The notes beneath the pieces were generated by a model. It was not told the DNA's origin. It worked only from the letters and a program-made list of their open reading frames with translations, and did no database searches. This document shows positions 14,865 through 21,360 of a stretch of DNA of 64,000 nucleotides, in pieces. The position numbers and the translations under genes were made by a program. Origin of the DNA: Maritimibacter sp. DP1N21-5 (GTDB lineage Bacteria > Pseudomonadota > Alphaproteobacteria > Rhodobacterales > Rhodobacteraceae); contig NZ_JAHUZF010000004.1 of the NCBI RefSeq assembly GCF_019218295.1, positions 475,705 to 539,704 on the forward strand, given 5' to 3'. The first letter of the stretch is position 1. Every line of letters begins with the position of its first letter.

Positions 14865-15188
14865 TTAGGCAGACGGACCCCGCATGCCGACGAGCCCTCT
14901 TAGCTGCGCCACCACCATTGCCTGCTCTTCGGGAGTGAGTTTCGCGAAAAGTAGTGCAAAATCCGAGAGGGACGCGCGTTCATCCGACATGAACTCTTCG
15001 ACCGACATGCCGAAATAGGCTGCGATCTTCACGGCGTCGTCTGCGTTGGTGCTTTCGACTTTCCTATGCGTGAGTTTGTAGAGCTGGTGGCGTGACACTC
15101 CAATAGTGTCAGCCACTTCCGCGACGGTTGCGCCTGTTTCGTCCAGGCGGCGGATGAAGGATTCGCGAAACGATCTCATGCTGTTCAC
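14865..15188 (-). CDS. XRE-family HTH repressor (CI-like)
   Basis: GTG at 15188 is chosen because AGGAG lies 6 bases upstream; ATG at 15179 would be too far from it. The 107-residue product has an N-terminal helix-turn-helix: FIRRLDETGATVAEVADTIG, VSRHQLYKLTHRKVES, followed by a helical part (AVKIAAYFGMSVEEFMSDER) and a C-terminal helix pair (LTPEEQAMVVAQLRGLVGM) that may mediate dimerisation. There is no S24 autopeptidase domain, so induction is not by classical RecA-stimulated self-cleavage. Flanking operators on both sides support the role of lysogeny repressor. Confidence 0.85.
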   Translation of the reverse strand: MNSMRSFRESFIRRLDETGATVAEVADTIGVSRHQLYKLTHRKVESTNADDAVKIAAYFGMSVEEFMSDERASLSDFALLFAKLTPEEQAMVVAQLRGLVGMRGPSA

Positions 15189-15201
15189 AGTAGTCTCCTG
15201 A

Positions 15202-15230
15202 TCGCCAATTGGCGAATTGCTAATAATCAA
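15202..15230. promoter_or_regulatory. Right operators beside the repressor gene
   Basis: TCGCCAATTGGCGA (15202-15215) is a perfect 14-bp palindrome; TTGCTAATAATCAA (15217-15230) is a weaker relative, starting 15 bp later. They lie between the repressor start and the rightward gene and cover the expected -35 area of P-right. Similarity to the left operators supports one repressor controlling both. Confidence 0.68.
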
Positions 15231-15248
15231 TCTTGCGCGATGATTGCT

Positions 15249-15254
15249 TATAAT
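15249..15254 (+). promoter_or_regulatory. Candidate P-right -10 element (TATAAT)
   Basis: TATAAT at 15249-15254 is a perfect -10 box in GCTTATAATC context. Seventeen bases upstream is the operator half-site region (15226-15231) rather than a good -35, so the promoter may need activation or rely on the -10. Transcription from about 15261 favours the start codon at 15270 for the first rightward gene. Confidence 0.5.
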
Positions 15255-15269
15255 CTAATACCCGGTTTC

Positions 15270-15512
15270 ATGGACAATGAACCGGAACACTCGGACGTTG
15301 ATCGGATCGACCATCTGATCAGTCGCGTTTTGCGTATCGCAGCACGTGAGGGGAAATCCCCAGGCACCATTGGCCGCCAAGCCTTTGGAAATGCGCGCAT
15401 CGTGGACAACATGCGATCCATTCGACGCCGTGTGATGGAATACCACGACAAGCTGAGCGTCTTTGAAGCCCACGTGGCCGAGCCGGATCAAGCACCAGAC
15501 GACAAGAAATGA
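15270..15512 (+). CDS. Cro-like putative DNA-binding protein (80 aa)
   Basis: The reading frame is open from ATG 15240, but the TATAAT box at 15249 makes ATG 15270 (MDNEPEHSDVDRIDHLISRV...) the better start. The core RIAAREGKSPGTIGRQAFGN followed by RIVDNMRSIRRRVMEYHDKL follows the pattern of short phage DNA-binding proteins in which a Gly-Arg-Gln/Leu-Ala helix precedes a charged recognition helix. Divergent placement opposite the repressor suggests the Cro role. Evidence is positional and by pattern, not by strong homology. Confidence 0.6.
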   Translation: MDNEPEHSDVDRIDHLISRVLRIAAREGKSPGTIGRQAFGNARIVDNMRSIRRRVMEYHDKLSVFEAHVAEPDQAPDDKK

Positions 15513-15576
15513 TCGCGCGTCCCGCCGTGGCACTAGGCCCATGTGGCCTCGGGTGGGCCTGACGATTAGCCGCGAG

Positions 15577-15596
15577 ACAGGAAACAACCTGTTTTT
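15577..15596 (+). terminator. Weak intrinsic terminator candidate
   Basis: ACAGG (15577-15581) and CCTGT (15588-15592) form a 5-bp stem with a 6-base loop, followed directly by a run of five T. It lies between the Cro-like gene and the replication gene, where a timing terminator would be expected. The short stem makes it weak. Confidence 0.35.
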
Positions 15597-15703
15597 CGCA
15601 ATCACTCACGGAGAAACCGGGTGCTGTCACCGCCCGGTCGGCGAGGGCCTGCGCCATAGGTCTACCGGCGCGGGTCCTCGTCCAAAAAAAGGGGCAGTAG
15701 GCA

Positions 15704-16543
15704 ATGCGAAACTTCGGGATTGTCGCGTCGAACATCTGGCGCAGTCAGCGGTTTAGGCGTCTCACATCGGACGCGGCGCGGCTCACCTACCTTTATTTGC
15801 ACACATCAAACCACGGCAGCAGCGCCGGAGTCTTCGTCCTCACGCCGGATATGTCGGCCATCGACCTGAGGATGCCGACCGAGAACGTGCGCGCCGCCTA
15901 CGAGGAATTGGCCAGTGTCGGGCTCATTCGCTACGACCCCGATGAGGGTCTTGTGCAGATCACCGGCTTTTACAGGTTCAATACGCTGTCTAGCCGGAAG
16001 CACCTTCAGGGACCATTGTGGGTCATCCAGAACCTGCCGTCCTCGCCTGTTCGCGATGCGGCGGCCTGCGATCTGGTCTTCGCGATGTTCGAGCGCCGCG
16101 AAGATTGGGCAGAGAAAGCTCGTCGCCTGCGCCGGTCGGACCTTCGCAGCAACCACGCCGAGGCCGAGAAAATCCTGGAAGCCGTCTCCGGTTTCGACAA
16201 TGCGGCCGTCAACCTGGTCAGGACCATGCGCATCGAGCGCATGATCGGGCGCCTCGCCGCCGACGAAGAGACCGCCGAACGGATCGCCGAGGTCCTGCAA
16301 ATAGAGATACCGATACCCCTATTGGATAGCCCTATCCATAGCCCTATCCATAGCCCTACCGATACAACGGAAAAGAATAAGACTAATACAAAGACTATAG
16401 AAAAGACTAAGGCTAAGGCTAAGACAAAGGCTAAGGCTACGGCTACGGAAACGGGCGAAGACGCCGAAACATCCGCTTCCGGGCGAAGAACTCCTGACGA
16501 CATCGCCGAAACCATCGAGTCGCTCGGGAAGGGTCAAGGATGA
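15704..16543 (+). CDS. Phage replication-initiator-like protein carrying internal iterons
   Basis: The N-terminal domain (MRNFGIVASNIWRSQRFRRL, TSDAARLTYLYLHTSNHG, SSAGVFVLTPDMSAIDLRM, AYEELASVGLIRYDPDEGLV) follows the winged-helix pattern of phage replication proteins. A second helical part (about residues 105-195) is followed by a linker encoded by direct repeats and then K/A/T-rich repeats. GGGG/AGGCA precedes the ATG. Position just after the Cro-like gene and embedded iterons parallel lambda O, so binding the origin inside its own gene is likely. No helicase loader was recognised. Confidence 0.68.
   Translation: MRNFGIVASNIWRSQRFRRLTSDAARLTYLYLHTSNHGSSAGVFVLTPDMSAIDLRMPTENVRAAYEELASVGLIRYDPDEGLVQITGFYRFNTLSSRKHLQGPLWVIQNLPSSPVRDAAACDLVFAMFERREDWAEKARRLRRSDLRSNHAEAEKILEAVSGFDNAAVNLVRTMRIERMIGRLAADEETAERIAEVLQIEIPIPLLDSPIHSPIHSPTDTTEKNKTNTKTIEKTKAKAKTKAKATATETGEDAETSASGRRTPDDIAETIESLGKGQG
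16327..16362 (+). repeat. Iteron-like 12-bp direct repeats (candidate origin)
   Basis: TAGCCCTATCCA occurs at 16327-16338 and 16339-16350, and a degenerate third unit TAGCCCTACCGA at 16351-16362. They encode the protein repeat SPIHSPIHSPTD. In-frame 12-bp repeats inside a replication-initiator gene next to an A/purine-rich block are the layout of a lambdoid origin. Confidence 0.65.
16363..16460 (+). repeat. Purine-rich AAGACT/AAGGCT hexamer repeats
   Basis: A stretch built of AAGACTA, AAGGCT and ACGGCT units follows the iterons and encodes a lysine/alanine/threonine-rich segment. It is markedly A-rich compared with the GC-rich surroundings and strand-biased for purines, which suits a DNA-unwinding element. 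It may instead be merely a low-complexity protein linker. Confidence 0.55.
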
Positions 16544-16773
16544 CCCAGACCCCGCCCAGAGCCCGCGCGTTCCTCTCCGGCGACCGAAAACGGGTCACGC
16601 TCAAGCTCAAGGCATGGTCCGAAACATTTCCCGTGGAGTCGCTGCCGGGACGTATCGCCCTCTATCGCGGACTCGCCGCCCGGCTGAACGGGCGCTTCGC
16701 GGCAACCTATCAACCAACAGCCGACGCGCTGGCTCGTGTGGCCGCGTCGATTGCAGAGAAGCCGCCCCCGTGA
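16540..16773 (+). CDS. Small phage hypothetical protein (77 aa)
   Basis: MTQTPPRARAFLSGDRKRVT... overlaps the stop of the replication gene. It is a basic, helical protein (LPGRIALYRGLAARLNGRFA, TADALARVAASIAEK). Coupling to the initiator suggests a replication accessory role. The following 149 bases to 16922 hold no gene I can support. Confidence 0.6.
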   Translation: MTQTPPRARAFLSGDRKRVTLKLKAWSETFPVESLPGRIALYRGLAARLNGRFAATYQPTADALARVAASIAEKPPP

Positions 16774-16922
16774 CGGCCTGAGTTCCCGAGCGTGCAGGGC
16801 AAGCACGTGGTCAGCGGACGGTGCCGGGTATCATTGGGGCCCAAACATCCGCGGCGAGCAGCGCCGGTCTCCCTTTCTAACCGGATGGCCTCGCCAGCAT
16901 CGAAACGAGCGGAAGAAGCGAC

Positions 16923-17348
16923 ATGCCGAAGCAAACACCTCTCATGAACATCACAGCCGACGACCTGCGCCCCCTGTGGTCGCGCCTCGACATACCGACC
17001 GAGCGGATCGCAGCCGCGCTTGGCGTCACGCGCGCCGGTCTGAGTTGGAAGGCAAAAGCACTCGGGCTCTCGCCGCGCACCGGGAACAGGGAGTCGACCA
17101 AGCGCGTCGATGATCAGACGTTCACGCGCATGTGGCTCGCCGGTGTCTCGACGCAGGACATGGCCACTTTCTGCGGATATAGGCGAGCGCACACGGTTAC
17201 ATGCCGCCGCCGCGCTCTCGGTCTCCCGGCGCGCAAAAGGGGCAGGAGCGGTCAGAAGGGCGGGTGGCTCTCGACCATCAGCGCCGCCGAGTATCACGAA
17301 ATGGAGATTGGGCGGCTCATGGCCGCAGAACGGGCGCGCCATGGGTGA
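16923..17348 (+). CDS. Tandem GcrA-like helix-turn-helix regulator
   Basis: GGAAG precedes the ATG. The 141-residue protein has two related units. The first, DLRPLWSRLDIPTERIAAAL followed by GVTRAGLSWKAKALGLSPR, strongly resembles the DNA-binding part of GcrA (LRKLWxxGxSAxxIAxxLGxVTRNAVxGKxxRLGL; the GcrA pattern is from general knowledge). The second, FTRMWLAGVSTQDMATFCGY then RRRALGLPARKRG, is a degenerate copy. The C-terminus is a short helical tail. It is likely a phage transcription regulator and lies two genes upstream of an adenine methyltransferase. Confidence 0.72.
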   Translation: MPKQTPLMNITADDLRPLWSRLDIPTERIAAALGVTRAGLSWKAKALGLSPRTGNRESTKRVDDQTFTRMWLAGVSTQDMATFCGYRRAHTVTCRRRALGLPARKRGRSGQKGGWLSTISAAEYHEMEIGRLMAAERARHG

Positions 17349-17631
17349 GAACCTGTTCATCTGCGAGGTCTGCGGCGGTGTCTATCCCGACACGTGCCCG
17401 AAGTGCCCCGATCGTGGCAACGGGCGCGGTGTCACCGTGGCCACGATCAAGGCTGCGCTGCGCGCCTGCACGTCCAATGCCGAGATCAGCAATTGCCGGG
17501 GCCACTACGGGCGCCACGTCGCCACACTGCGCAGGCACGGTGGCACGGCCAAGACCATGGCGATCCAGATCGACAACCTGGTCGGGTGGATGCGGCACGA
17601 GCTGGTGCGCAGACAGGATGAGGTGTCATGA
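17341..17631 (+). CDS. Small zinc-ribbon phage protein (96 aa)
   Basis: ATG at 17341 overlaps the previous stop by 8 bases. The product MGENLFICEVCGGVYPDTCP... has CEVC and CPKCPDRG, a four-cysteine zinc ribbon at residues 8-20, followed by a helical domain TVATIKAALRACTSNAEISN. The next gene overlaps its stop. Function unknown; it may act with the methyltransferase or HTH regulator flanking it. Confidence 0.68.
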   Translation: MGENLFICEVCGGVYPDTCPKCPDRGNGRGVTVATIKAALRACTSNAEISNCRGHYGRHVATLRRHGGTAKTMAIQIDNLVGWMRHELVRRQDEVS

Positions 17632-18218
17632 CCGCCTATCGTGACCTCTCGCAGATCCCGCTCATGAAATACGGGCTCATCATGGCCGATCCGCCATGGG
17701 CGTTCGATCATTGGGGCCAGCCCGGCGAGCGGAGCGCGGGTTCGAAATACCAGACCATGACCTTCGATGAGATCGCGGCGATCCGTGTCGGCGACATGCT
17801 CACCGGCGAGGGTATCGTTTGGCTCTGGATCACCCCGGCGTTCGCGCACCGCGTCAACGAAATCTGGGAGGCATGGCGCATCAAGCCGGTCACAATGGGC
17901 TGGTGGCTCAAGACGACCAAGAGCGAGCCGATCCGGCCTGCCATCGGCACCGGCCACGTCATGCGGGAGACCGGCGAGCCGTATTTCATCGGCAAGATCG
18001 GGGATCCACGTTTCCGCGACAAGTCGATCCGCAGCACGATCATGGCCCCGCGCGGCCGGCACAGCGAGAAGCCCGAGGAAGCATACCGAAACGCCGAGCG
18101 CCTGGCGCACCCGCAGGCGTTCCGTCTCGACCTGTTCAGCCGCAAGACCCGGCCCGGATGGGACAGCGCCGGGAACGAGGCCGGGAAGTTCGATGAGGTG
18201 GAGCCAGACCATGGATAG
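17628..18218 (+). CDS. MT-A70 family adenine-N6 DNA methyltransferase
   Basis: The 196-residue protein carries the catalytic motif DPPW at LIMADPPWAFDHWG, then YQTMTFDEIAAIRVGDML, IVWLWITPAFAHRVNEIWEA, KPVTMGWWLKTTK and the S-adenosylmethionine-binding end region AHPQAFRLDLFSRKTRPGWD. These mark the MT-A70-like class. The phrase GRHSEKPEEAY is typical of phage members. It would methylate adenines in phage or host DNA, possibly to resist restriction or to alter gene expression. Target sequence cannot be predicted. Confidence 0.92.
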   Translation: MTAYRDLSQIPLMKYGLIMADPPWAFDHWGQPGERSAGSKYQTMTFDEIAAIRVGDMLTGEGIVWLWITPAFAHRVNEIWEAWRIKPVTMGWWLKTTKSEPIRPAIGTGHVMRETGEPYFIGKIGDPRFRDKSIRSTIMAPRGRHSEKPEEAYRNAERLAHPQAFRLDLFSRKTRPGWDSAGNEAGKFDEVEPDHG

Positions 18219-18498
18219 GCGGCAATTCCTCGCCGGGGTCCTGTCGTCGGCTCTGGCGTCTCAGGTTTCCACTGGTGACGAGCTGATCGGGTTCGCGAGG
18301 TCGTCATCCGCGCACGGTTTCATCGTGGACGTGGAGCGCGCCGACTACGGTTTTTCGCTCGTCATCAGCGTGACCGACATCAGGACGCGGGCCAGATCAT
18401 CGGCGCGCCTGGTAATTCGCCGCCGCGCGGATTTCGTTCCGGCGGTCGAGCGGGTCATCGCAGAACTGCGCGCGCCAGAAGTGTCAGCCAGTAGATAA
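18211..18498 (+). CDS. Small protein with Tat-type signal (95 aa)
   Basis: ATG at 18211 overlaps the methyltransferase stop. The N-terminus MDRRQFLAGVLSSALASQVS has the twin-arginine pattern RRQFLAG followed by a hydrophobic stretch, the form of a Tat leader (consensus S/T-R-R-x-F-L-K). The mature 70 residues (FIVDVERADYGFSLVISVTD) have no recognised domain. Tat export of a phage early protein would be unusual. Confidence 0.6.
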   Translation: MDRRQFLAGVLSSALASQVSTGDELIGFARSSSAHGFIVDVERADYGFSLVISVTDIRTRARSSARLVIRRRADFVPAVERVIAELRAPEVSASR

Positions 18499-18505
18499 TT
18501 CTCTA

Positions 18506-18535
18506 TTGCATAGTGCGCCATACCCGCACTATAAG
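18506..18535 (+). promoter_or_regulatory. Candidate promoter with inverted repeat between -35 and -10
   Basis: TTGCAT (18506-18511) and TATAAG (18530-18535) are separated by 18 bases. The spacer is largely an inverted repeat, TAGTGCG (18511-18517) and CGCACTA (18525-18531), which abuts the -10. A second CTATAAGAG with its own inverted repeat occurs at 20170. It would drive the 18588-20081 gene group. Confidence 0.5.
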
Positions 18536-18587
18536 AGAGGCAAGGCGGCGCATGACGCGCAGGCCGAACGCCACAGGAGGCACCAAG

Positions 18588-18785
18588 ATGATCACCCTCG
18601 AACTCAACACCACCGACCAGACTGGCGAGACCATCGCCGCGCGCACCGTCGAAGGCCGCTGCTTTCGCTCCGCCATCAACGAGGGCCTGCGCGAACTCGC
18701 CCGGCTCCATCGCGAATGGCCGCAGGCCACGCATTCGCTCAAGGATGACGAGGGTTTCACGCTCTTCACGGAGGTCGCACAGTGA
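18588..18785 (+). CDS. Small phage hypothetical protein (65 aa)
   Basis: ATG at 18588 follows AGGAGG by 7 bases, which decides the start over an upstream in-frame ATG. The product MITLELNTTDQTGETIAART... has a beta-hairpin-like start then a helix (INEGLRELARLHREWPQATH). Function unknown. Confidence 0.68.
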   Translation: MITLELNTTDQTGETIAARTVEGRCFRSAINEGLRELARLHREWPQATHSLKDDEGFTLFTEVAQ

Positions 18786-18991
18786 CCTGCGAGACCTGCC
18801 GCTACTGGTCCGAACTGATCGCGCACGCCCAAGGCGGCGCGGTCTACGCATGGTGCCTGAACCAGACCGCGCCCGTGCCCAACGCGGACGACCGCTACAC
18901 CCCGTCCCATCACAACTGCCCGCAGCACGCTGAAGCCACGTTCGGCGCCATCGACATGCCCGGCGCAGCCGAAGCCTACGAAGAGGAGTAA
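18782..18991 (+). CDS. Small cysteine-containing phage protein (69 aa)
   Basis: GTG at 18782 overlaps the previous stop (GTGA). The product begins MTCETCRYWSEL and later has WCLNQTAP and HHNCPQHAE; the four cysteines resemble the CxxCxYW...C...C pattern of small phage metal-binding proteins. Function unknown. Confidence 0.68.
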   Translation: MTCETCRYWSELIAHAQGGAVYAWCLNQTAPVPNADDRYTPSHHNCPQHAEATFGAIDMPGAAEAYEEE

Positions 18992-18997
18992 AATCCA

Positions 18998-19504
18998 ATG
19001 AAAATCGAACTGAAGAACATCAAGTATTCGTCCTTCGCCTCGCAGGAAACCAACTGCTACGACGCGGCGCTCTACATCGACGGTCGCAAGATCGGCAACG
19101 TGGGCAACACCGGCACCGGCGGCTCGGATTACTTCTACCCGTCCGCGAACCCGAGCATCCATCAGAACCGCGATGCACACGCTCGCGCGGACGCATGGTG
19201 CAAGGCCAACCTGCCCGCCGTCGAACTCGGCGAGGGCTTCGACCCCGTGCCCGCCGATTTGGAACTCCATTGCGGCGCGCTCTTGGATGACTATCTCCTG
19301 ACCCGCGATCTGCGCTCCAACCTCAAGCGCAAGGTCCTGTTCACCATGCCCGGTGACACAAGCGTCTACTTCATCACACCCGCGAAGGGTCAGCAGCTTC
19401 AGCCCAGCCACATCAGCACGTGCCGACAGCGCCACCCCGACGCCACCATCCTCAACGATCTGCCCGAGCCCGAGGCTCTGGCGATCTACCGCGCGGGGGT
19501 CTGA
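18998..19504 (+). CDS. Phage hypothetical protein (168 aa)
   Basis: MKIELKNIKYSSFASQETNC... continues with YDAALYIDGRKIGNVGNTGT and GGSDYFYP, a beta-rich N-terminal domain found in phage and plasmid hypothetical proteins, and ends with DATILNDLPEPEALAIYR. GAGGAG lies 7 bases before the ATG. The role is not known. Confidence 0.7.
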   Translation: MKIELKNIKYSSFASQETNCYDAALYIDGRKIGNVGNTGTGGSDYFYPSANPSIHQNRDAHARADAWCKANLPAVELGEGFDPVPADLELHCGALLDDYLLTRDLRSNLKRKVLFTMPGDTSVYFITPAKGQQLQPSHISTCRQRHPDATILNDLPEPEALAIYRAGV

Positions 19505-19506
19505 TC

Positions 19507-19698
19507 ATGGGCGATAATCGCACCATCGACGTAGATCTGCGCGAACTTGCCACGATCCTTGCCGCGCTTCGCTACATGCAGCGTGACATGGTGGAGGAAG
19601 GCGACCAGTGGGAGCCCGGTGACATCTCCACCAACGGCGGCATACTCACGCCCCTAACCGTCGAGGACATCGACGCGCTCTGCGAAAGGATCAACTGA
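19507..19698 (+). CDS. Small phage hypothetical protein (63 aa)
   Basis: ATG at 19507 lies two bases after the previous stop. MGDNRTIDVDLRELATILAA... is an acidic helical protein with the end LTPLTVEDIDALCERIN. Such short 'VDLRELATILAALR' proteins are frequent in phages; function unknown. Confidence 0.65.
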   Translation: MGDNRTIDVDLRELATILAALRYMQRDMVEEGDQWEPGDISTNGGILTPLTVEDIDALCERIN

Positions 19699-20081
19699 TG
19701 GCGACCAGACCAAGCGACTCGGTTTTCATCGGCGTCGATTTCGGCACCGCGCCGCCGGAAACGAAGCAACGTTTCGAGCCGGAAACCCATCCTGCCATGG
19801 TCGAACTGGCAATGACGCTGCATCGGCTTGGTGACGACATCGTGCAGCATCGCATCGAAACCGATCCCATGCCGCGCACCAACCAGCACCGTGCCGCCGA
19901 GGGGCAGTTTCTCTGCGACCTCATGGAGAGGATGACCGGCGTCGATGAACTCGAGGATCAGATCGCGGATGCAATCACGCAACTCATGCACCTTGCCCGC
20001 TGGATCGACGTGGATTTCGATGCCTGCATGACCACGGCGAAGATCAACTTCGACGCCGAGGTGGATGAGGAAGAAGGGTGA
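19698..20081 (+). CDS. Phage hypothetical protein (127 aa)
   Basis: MATRPSDSVFIGVDFGTAPP... is acidic and helical (VELAMTLHRLGDDIVQHRIE, DQIADAITQLMHLARWIDVD). It is the last gene before the strong terminator at 20102. No family recognised. Confidence 0.62.
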   Translation: MATRPSDSVFIGVDFGTAPPETKQRFEPETHPAMVELAMTLHRLGDDIVQHRIETDPMPRTNQHRAAEGQFLCDLMERMTGVDELEDQIADAITQLMHLARWIDVDFDACMTTAKINFDAEVDEEEG

Positions 20082-20101
20082 AACACCGCACAACGTAACT
20101 C

Positions 20102-20133
20102 AAACAGGCCGGGGATCACCTCCCGGCCTGTTT
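20102..20133. terminator. Bidirectional-looking intrinsic terminator
   Basis: AAACAGGCCGGG (20102-20113) and CCCGGCCTGTTT (20122-20133) form a 12-bp inverted repeat whose ends provide T-runs on both strands. It closes the 18588-20081 operon just before a new promoter at 20171. Confidence 0.78.
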
Positions 20134-20157
20134 GCACGCCGGAGAACCGCTGATTTA

Positions 20158-20178
20158 AGGGACATTTCCCTATAAGAG
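20158..20178 (+). promoter_or_regulatory. Candidate promoter (TATAAG) with adjacent inverted repeat
   Basis: AGGGA (20158-20162) and TCCCT (20167-20171) form an inverted repeat that runs into TATAAGAG (20171-20178). The same CTATAAGAG preceded by a different inverted repeat is found at 18529. No clear -35 is present. It would drive 20211-21752. Confidence 0.42.
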
Positions 20179-20210
20179 TTTTCCCGGACCATCACGCACA
20201 GGAGACCCCC

Positions 20211-20588
20211 TTGGACGACAAACTTGCCTACCTGACCATGGCTCTCGAATACCAGCGCATCCACATGAGCCTGCGCCCCGTGGATCGCCGCCCCGAACGC
20301 CTGCGGATACGCGCGGCCATCTTGGAGATGGACGAAGCGCCCGCCGAGACCGCCGAGACCTTGCAACGCCTCATGGCCTATACCGTCGAGGATATGCCGC
20401 CCACTGGCGACGACCTCGCGGTCTTGGTCGACACCCTGACCTTCCGTCTGGGCGAGACAAACCGCGCCGACGCATGGCGTCACATCGGTATGAGCCCCAA
20501 CCATGGCCGCGACCTGTTCACGCGCCGCCTGTCCGGCGTGGCATGGCCGCTCTGGTTCACGCTGCGCCACCACGCCTTGGGAGAGTGA
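20211..20588 (+). CDS. Phage hypothetical protein (125 aa)
   Basis: The start is TTG at 20211, supported by AGGAGA seven bases upstream. The product MDDKLAYLTMALEYQRIHMS... ends with WRHIGMSPNHGRDLFTRRLS and GVAWPLWFTLRHHALG, a helix-turn-helix-like 'MSPNHGRDLFTRRLSGVAWPLW' arrangement (quoted in parts) seen in phage proteins of unknown role. Confidence 0.66.
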   Translation: MDDKLAYLTMALEYQRIHMSLRPVDRRPERLRIRAAILEMDEAPAETAETLQRLMAYTVEDMPPTGDDLAVLVDTLTFRLGETNRADAWRHIGMSPNHGRDLFTRRLSGVAWPLWFTLRHHALGE

Positions 20589-20590
20589 TC

Positions 20591-20911
20591 ATGGCATTCA
20601 CCGATGAAAAGATCACGACGATCAGGACATGGTTCGGCATTGATGGAATGCCCGAGCGGAGGCTCAATCATCGCCTTGTGAATCCCGAGACAGGACGCCC
20701 CTTCGAGATTTCCGGGCGCGCGCTGGACGACGCGGTGTTCTACGCGAACGAGATGCGAGATTTGACGCTCTATCACCAGCTCACCAAACAGCGCGCCGTT
20801 CGGGCGCAACTGGTCCATGCCCTCATGGCTAAGGTTGAGCGACAGATCATCGAAGACATCGAGCGCGGTGAAGGGTGGGACGAGTGGAAGGAGAGGATCG
20901 CTAAGTCATGA
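20591..20911 (+). CDS. Phage hypothetical protein (106 aa)
   Basis: ATG at 20591 lies just after the preceding stop. MAFTDEKITTIRTWFGIDGM... has a basic N-terminal domain (PERRLNHRLVNPETGRPFEI) and a C-terminal acidic helix (ERQIIEDIERGEGWDEWKER). No motif recognised. Confidence 0.62.
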   Translation: MAFTDEKITTIRTWFGIDGMPERRLNHRLVNPETGRPFEISGRALDDAVFYANEMRDLTLYHQLTKQRAVRAQLVHALMAKVERQIIEDIERGEGWDEWKERIAKS

Positions 20912-21360
20912 GGCTGCACGCAATCACCTTCTGGGATGACGATGATGCTGTCGGTCGTGAAATGGCGCTCGTCAGAATATTCGTCGGGCACACCATCATT
21001 GTCATCAGTGAGGCGAGCACATACCGGGCCATGGGACCGATACTCACCCACCCGCGCGATGGTCGCATCGGCACCCGGTATGAGCGTGTCGATCCACCCA
21101 AGGCCGACCGCTGGACCGACGACCAGATCGCCGAGATGCGCGCGGTCAACCCAGACGCGGAGCCGTTTGAGGTCAATCGACTTGCGAAGCCAACACCGCG
21201 CGACCTGTTCGACTACCGCAGCACGATCAGGGACCGGTTCAAGGGTGATGCCAAGATCGACCAGCGTGATGTTCTTCCTGAGATCGCCGAGATGCGCGAG
21301 GTCTTCGAGCGAATGGACGACGAGCAGTGGGAAAGGTTCAAGTCAGGTGAGATCACATGA
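20908..21360 (+). CDS. Phage hypothetical protein (150 aa)
   Basis: MRLHAITFWDDDDAVGREMA... has a first beta-rich half (VRIFVGHTIIVISEASTYRA) and a second helical half (DQIAEMRAVNPDAEPFEVNR, EMREVFERMDDEQWERFKSG). Starts overlapping the preceding stop (ATGA). Function unknown. Confidence 0.62.
   Translation: MRLHAITFWDDDDAVGREMALVRIFVGHTIIVISEASTYRAMGPILTHPRDGRIGTRYERVDPPKADRWTDDQIAEMRAVNPDAEPFEVNRLAKPTPRDLFDYRSTIRDRFKGDAKIDQRDVLPEIAEMREVFERMDDEQWERFKSGEIT

Noticed and set aside
14786..14938. Plus-strand 50-codon ORF between operators and repressor (MAEINRLERALTADQREALV...)
   Set aside because: It has a reasonable helix-like sequence but overlaps the repressor 3' end antisense by 74 bases, has only a weak ribosome-binding site and no promoter; not enough support.
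15463..15756. 97-codon plus-strand frame bridging the Cro-like and replication genes
   Set aside because: Shadow-like composition, starts inside the Cro-like gene and overlaps the true start of the replication gene.
16363..16460. Possible CRISPR-like or satellite array
   Set aside because: The hexamer units have no spacers and are in frame with the initiator protein; better explained as low-complexity coding or an unwinding element.
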